From positions 1,508,501 to 1,572,500 of the forward strand of contig NZ_AP028156.1 of the NCBI RefSeq assembly GCF_033096465.1: a DNA stretch of 64,000 bases, in the 5' to 3' direction. How positions within the stretch are numbered: the stretch's first letter is position 1; each line of letters begins with the position of its first letter. The translations under genes and the position numbers were made by a program. Of this stretch, positions 61,301 through 64,000 are shown piece after piece. A model generated the notes under the pieces. That model made no database searches. It saw only the letters and a program-made list of their open reading frames with translations, and was not told the DNA's origin. This DNA is from Blautia luti (lineage in GTDB: Bacteria > Bacillota > Clostridia > Lachnospirales > Lachnospiraceae).

Positions 61301-62569
61301 ATGAAAGCGACTGCTGAACTAAAGATGCTGCCGGTGTCCGTACTCAAGCCGGCTGCATACAATCCCCGGAAAAAGTTGAAGCCGGGGGATAAAGAGTACG
61401 AGAAAATCAAGAACTCCATCACGGAGTTCGGCTTCGCAGATCCTTTGGTGGTCAATGCAGACATGACGATCATCGGCGGCCATCAGAGACTGACTGTTGC
61501 AATGGAACTGGGATACACAGAAGTGCCTTGTGCGGTGGTGGACATCGACAAGACCAGAGAAAAAGCTCTGAACATCGCACTCAACAAGATTACGGGTGCA
61601 TGGGATGATTCTCTGCTGGCGGATCTTTTGAAGGACATCGAGGATTCCGATTTCGATCTCGGAAAGACGGGTTTTGACCCGCCTGAGATTGAGACTCTGT
61701 TCAACAAGGTCCACAGCAAAGAGGTCAAGGAAGATGACTTCGATGTGGAATCCGAGTTGAAGCAGCCATGCTTCTCCAAAGAGGGTGACCTCTGGCATCT
61801 GGGAAAGCATATCGTTCTGTGCGGTGATTCTACCAAAGCAGAATGCTACAACACCCTGATGGACGGAACCAAGGCAAATCTGGTCCTTTCCGATCCCCCT
61901 TATAACGTGGATGTGGAAGAGACTGCCGGTAAGATCATGAATGACAACATGGGCGATTCGGAATTCTACCAGTTCCTTCTGGCAGCGTTCCAGCAGATGC
62001 ACGACCATCTTGCAGACGACGGTTCCATCTACATCTTCCATGCAGATACGGAAGGGCTGAACTTTAGAAAGGCATTCAAGGATGCCGGGTTCTACCTGTC
62101 CGGGTGCTGTATCTGGAAGAAGAATGCGCTGGTGCTGGGCCGTAGTCCTTACCAGTGGCAGCACGAACCGTGTCTCTACGGCTGGAAGCAGAAGGGGAAG
62201 CACCAGTGGTATTCCGACCGGAAGCAGACGACCATATGGGAGTATGACCGGCCGAAGTCCAACAAGGATCATCCGACCATGAAGCCCATCGGCCTGATGA
62301 GCTATCCAATCCGCAATTCCACTATGACCAACGGCATCGTCCTCGATCCGTTCCTCGGCAGCGGCTCGACCCTGATCGCCTGTGAGGAGACCGGCCGTGT
62401 GTGCCGGGGCATCGAGCTGGACCCGAAGTTCGTGGATGTGATCGTGAAGCGGTACATCGAACACAGCGAAGGTCATTACGATGATGTGTATGTCATCCGG
62501 GATGGGCAGAAGCTGAAGTTCGAGGAGGTGGCGACCTTCGAGCCGGAAAGCGAGGATGCCGATGCCTGA
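61301..62569 (+). CDS. ParB-like domain fused to a DNA methyltransferase (DPPY type)
   Basis: 422 residues. N-terminal ParB/sulfiredoxin-like domain: NPRKKLKPGDKEYEKIKNSI, then IIGGHQRLTVAMELGYTEVPCAVVD. The C-terminal beta-class N6/N4 methyltransferase has the catalytic DPPYNVD and the SAM motif DPFLGSGSTLIACEETGR. Such fusions are common in phages and probably methylate adenine. No restriction partner is visible, so it may protect phage DNA. Overlaps the next methyltransferase by 14 bases. Confidence 0.9.
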   Translation: MKATAELKMLPVSVLKPAAYNPRKKLKPGDKEYEKIKNSITEFGFADPLVVNADMTIIGGHQRLTVAMELGYTEVPCAVVDIDKTREKALNIALNKITGAWDDSLLADLLKDIEDSDFDLGKTGFDPPEIETLFNKVHSKEVKEDDFDVESELKQPCFSKEGDLWHLGKHIVLCGDSTKAECYNTLMDGTKANLVLSDPPYNVDVEETAGKIMNDNMGDSEFYQFLLAAFQQMHDHLADDGSIYIFHADTEGLNFRKAFKDAGFYLSGCCIWKKNALVLGRSPYQWQHEPCLYGWKQKGKHQWYSDRKQTTIWEYDRPKSNKDHPTMKPIGLMSYPIRNSTMTNGIVLDPFLGSGSTLIACEETGRVCRGIELDPKFVDVIVKRYIEHSEGHYDDVYVIRDGQKLKFEEVATFEPESEDADA

Positions 62570-63335
62570 TGTGAAATGTGTTCTCATTCACGACAACTTC
62601 CAGAACTTCAAGTCTTATAACATCCCCAAGGCACAGCTGGTGATCGCAGATATTCCGTACAACATCGGTACAGATTTCTACGCCAGCCGGCCGGACTGGT
62701 ATGTGGATGGCGATAACAAAAACGGGGAGAGCAGCAAGGCGAGGAAGGCGGCGTTCAATACCGACTTCACCTTCAACATTGCAGAGTATTTCCACTTCTG
62801 CAACCGCCTGCTGAAGAAAGAACCCGGCACGGGCGAGAAGGATGCGCCGTGCATGATCGTGTTCTGTGCGTTCCAGCAGATCCCGAAGGTGATCACCGAA
62901 GCAGAGAAATACGGCTTCAAGAATTATATCCCTCTGGTGTTCTGCAAGAACTACAGTCCGCAGGTGCTCAAAGCCAACATGAAGATTGTGGGTGCAACAG
63001 AGTATGCGCTGGTGCTGTATCGGGGAAAGCTCCCGAAGTTCCGTAATCTCGGTGAGGACGGAAAGCCCCACATGATCTTCAACTGGTTTGACTGGAAGAG
63101 GGATGGCAAGGAATATCCGAAGATCCATCCTTCCCAGAAACCGATCTCTGTGCTGAAACGACTGATCGAGACCTTTACAGATGAGGGCGATGTGGTCATT
63201 GACCCCTGCGCCGGCAGCGGTTCCACGCTGAGAGCAGCAAGAGAACTGGGGCGCAACAGCTACGGATTTGAAGTGTCCAGAGATTTTTACCGGAAAGCAA
63301 ATGAGCAGATGCTCGGAGAGGAGGCTTCCGCATGA
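62556..63335 (+). CDS. Second DNA methyltransferase (DIPY type)
   Basis: 259 residues from ATG 62556; ATG 62562 is an alternative. Catalytic motif IADIPYNIGTDFY near residue 30 and SAM motif DPCAGSGSTLRAARELGRNSYGFEVS near the C-terminus, the beta-class order. It lacks the ParB-like domain of the preceding enzyme. DIPY instead of DPPY is seen in some phage N6-adenine enzymes. Its stop overlaps the next start (ATGA). Confidence 0.88.
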   Translation: MPMPDVKCVLIHDNFQNFKSYNIPKAQLVIADIPYNIGTDFYASRPDWYVDGDNKNGESSKARKAAFNTDFTFNIAEYFHFCNRLLKKEPGTGEKDAPCMIVFCAFQQIPKVITEAEKYGFKNYIPLVFCKNYSPQVLKANMKIVGATEYALVLYRGKLPKFRNLGEDGKPHMIFNWFDWKRDGKEYPKIHPSQKPISVLKRLIETFTDEGDVVIDPCAGSGSTLRAARELGRNSYGFEVSRDFYRKANEQMLGEEASA

Positions 63336-64000
63336 GCACAGAACAGAATAAGACTTTGACCCTCGGCAGCCTCTTTGATGGCTCCGGGGGGTTTCCGTTA
63401 GGCGGTCTTCTGACTGGGCAGATCACTCCGCTGTGGAGCAGCGAGATCGAGCCCTTTGCCATCCGGGTCACGACCAAACGTCTACCACAGGTGAAGCACT
63501 ACGGAGATGTATCCGTCATCAGCGGCGCAGACCTGCCGCCTGTGGACATCATCACCTTTGGCAGTCCCTGTCAGGATATGTCCATCGCGGGTAAGCGGGA
63601 CGGTCTGGATGGTTCACGGTCCAGTCTGTTTTACGAAGCAATCCGAATCGTGAAGGAAATGAGGTGTAAGACCAATGGAGAAAAACCAAGATTTATCGTG
63701 TGGGAGAATGTGCCAGGGGCCTTCTCCTCAAACAAAGGACAGGACTTCAAAGCAGTCCTCGAAGCCGTCATCGGTGTTAAAGAACCGGCCGCCTCGGTGC
63801 CTGCGCCTGAGAAGAAAGGATGGCCCGACGCTGACTACTACGTGGGAGACGGATGGAGCGTCGCATATCGAGTTCTTGATGCACAATGGTGGGGCGTTCC
63901 CCAAAGACGAAAACGTATCTACCTTGTCGCAGATTTTGCAGGTCAGAGTGCCCCAGAAATATTATTTAACTCCGAGGGCTTGTCTCGGTATTCTGCGGAG
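63332..64000 (+). CDS. C5-cytosine DNA methyltransferase (3' partial)
   Basis: 223 codons visible, running off the window. Motif I SLFDGSGGFPLGGLL, motif IV GSPCQDMSIAGKRDGLDG with the catalytic Cys, motif VI ENVPGAF and motif VIII QRRKRIYLVADF are all present. It forms 5-methylcytosine in duplex DNA. The target-recognition domain should follow beyond base 64000. ATG 63332 overlaps the previous stop. Confidence 0.93.
   Translation, partial: MSTEQNKTLTLGSLFDGSGGFPLGGLLTGQITPLWSSEIEPFAIRVTTKRLPQVKHYGDVSVISGADLPPVDIITFGSPCQDMSIAGKRDGLDGSRSSLFYEAIRIVKEMRCKTNGEKPRFIVWENVPGAFSSNKGQDFKAVLEAVIGVKEPAASVPAPEKKGWPDADYYVGDGWSVAYRVLDAQWWGVPQRRKRIYLVADFAGQSAPEILFNSEGLSRYSAE

Noticed and set aside
61319..62587. 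422-residue minus-strand frame opposite the ParB-methyltransferase
   Set aside because: Same length and limits as the plus-strand gene, no recognisable domain.

Overview
The window looks like a chromosome segment of a gut Lachnospiraceae-type Firmicute (Blautia/Ruminococcus/Dorea-like). The evidence is the protein families (short-form HisG, LoaP, FecCD-type B12 transporter, Fkp, DUF2800/DUF2815 phage modules), strong AGGAGG ribosome binding sites, sigma-A promoters and U-run terminators. No rRNA, tRNA, CRISPR array, insertion sequence or integrase was found.

Region 1 (1-3862) is the end of a histidine operon: hisG (5' end cut off), hisD, hisB and a fusion of a degenerate HisF-like barrel to HisIE.

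Region 2 (3884-16480) is the most interesting part. Two cobalamin riboswitches, each with a promoter and a terminator, lead two sets of genes: a secreted CbiK-type chelatase plus a two-domain NEAT-like protein, and a large NEAT-like surface protein that ends in half of a substrate-binding protein, followed by a complete BtuF/BtuC/BtuD-type importer. A convergent gene between them encodes three further NEAT-like domains on a stalk of Big_2 domains. I read this as a surface relay for capturing a corrinoid, or possibly another tetrapyrrole or cobalt, and handing it to the importer. The genes, riboswitches and domain types are seen in the sequence; the ligand is inferred.

Region 3 (16543-36859) is an exopolysaccharide or capsule locus. 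It starts with a LoaP antiterminator and a long hairpin terminator, then a lipid-linked sugar transferase, a UDP-sugar dehydrogenase cut off inside a cluster of degenerate repeats, an AT-rich block of glycosyltransferases (two GT11 fucosyltransferase-like), acetyltransferases (one frameshifted at a G10 tract), LicD, Wzy, Wzx and a TagD-like cytidylyltransferase. Two AraC paralogues, a bifunctional L-fucose kinase/GDP-fucose pyrophosphorylase (Fkp) and an RmlC-like epimerase follow. GDP-fucose salvage next to GT11 enzymes suggests a fucosylated surface glycan.

Region 4 (about 36.9-64 kb, running off the end) is a prophage or related element. A leftward zinc-ribbon/ImmA/XRE immunity operon faces a rightward XRE/HNH-like gene across a control region with face-to-face promoters and three GAAC-N4-GTTC operators. 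Then come a possible noncoding RNA, a second XRE regulator, a sigma-like gene behind an attenuator-type leader, and a replication module (DUF2800, DUF2815, family A DNA polymerase, DUF932, VRR-NUC, an SNF2-type helicase with a stop codon in its P-loop, PemK/MazF-like protein, primase-helicase). A mirrored set of GTAGC repeats around AT-rich DNA just after the primase gene may be the replication origin. A phage MetK, an HNH nuclease, zinc-finger proteins and three consecutive DNA methyltransferases close the window. No structural genes, terminase or attachment site are visible, so the boundaries of the element are unknown.
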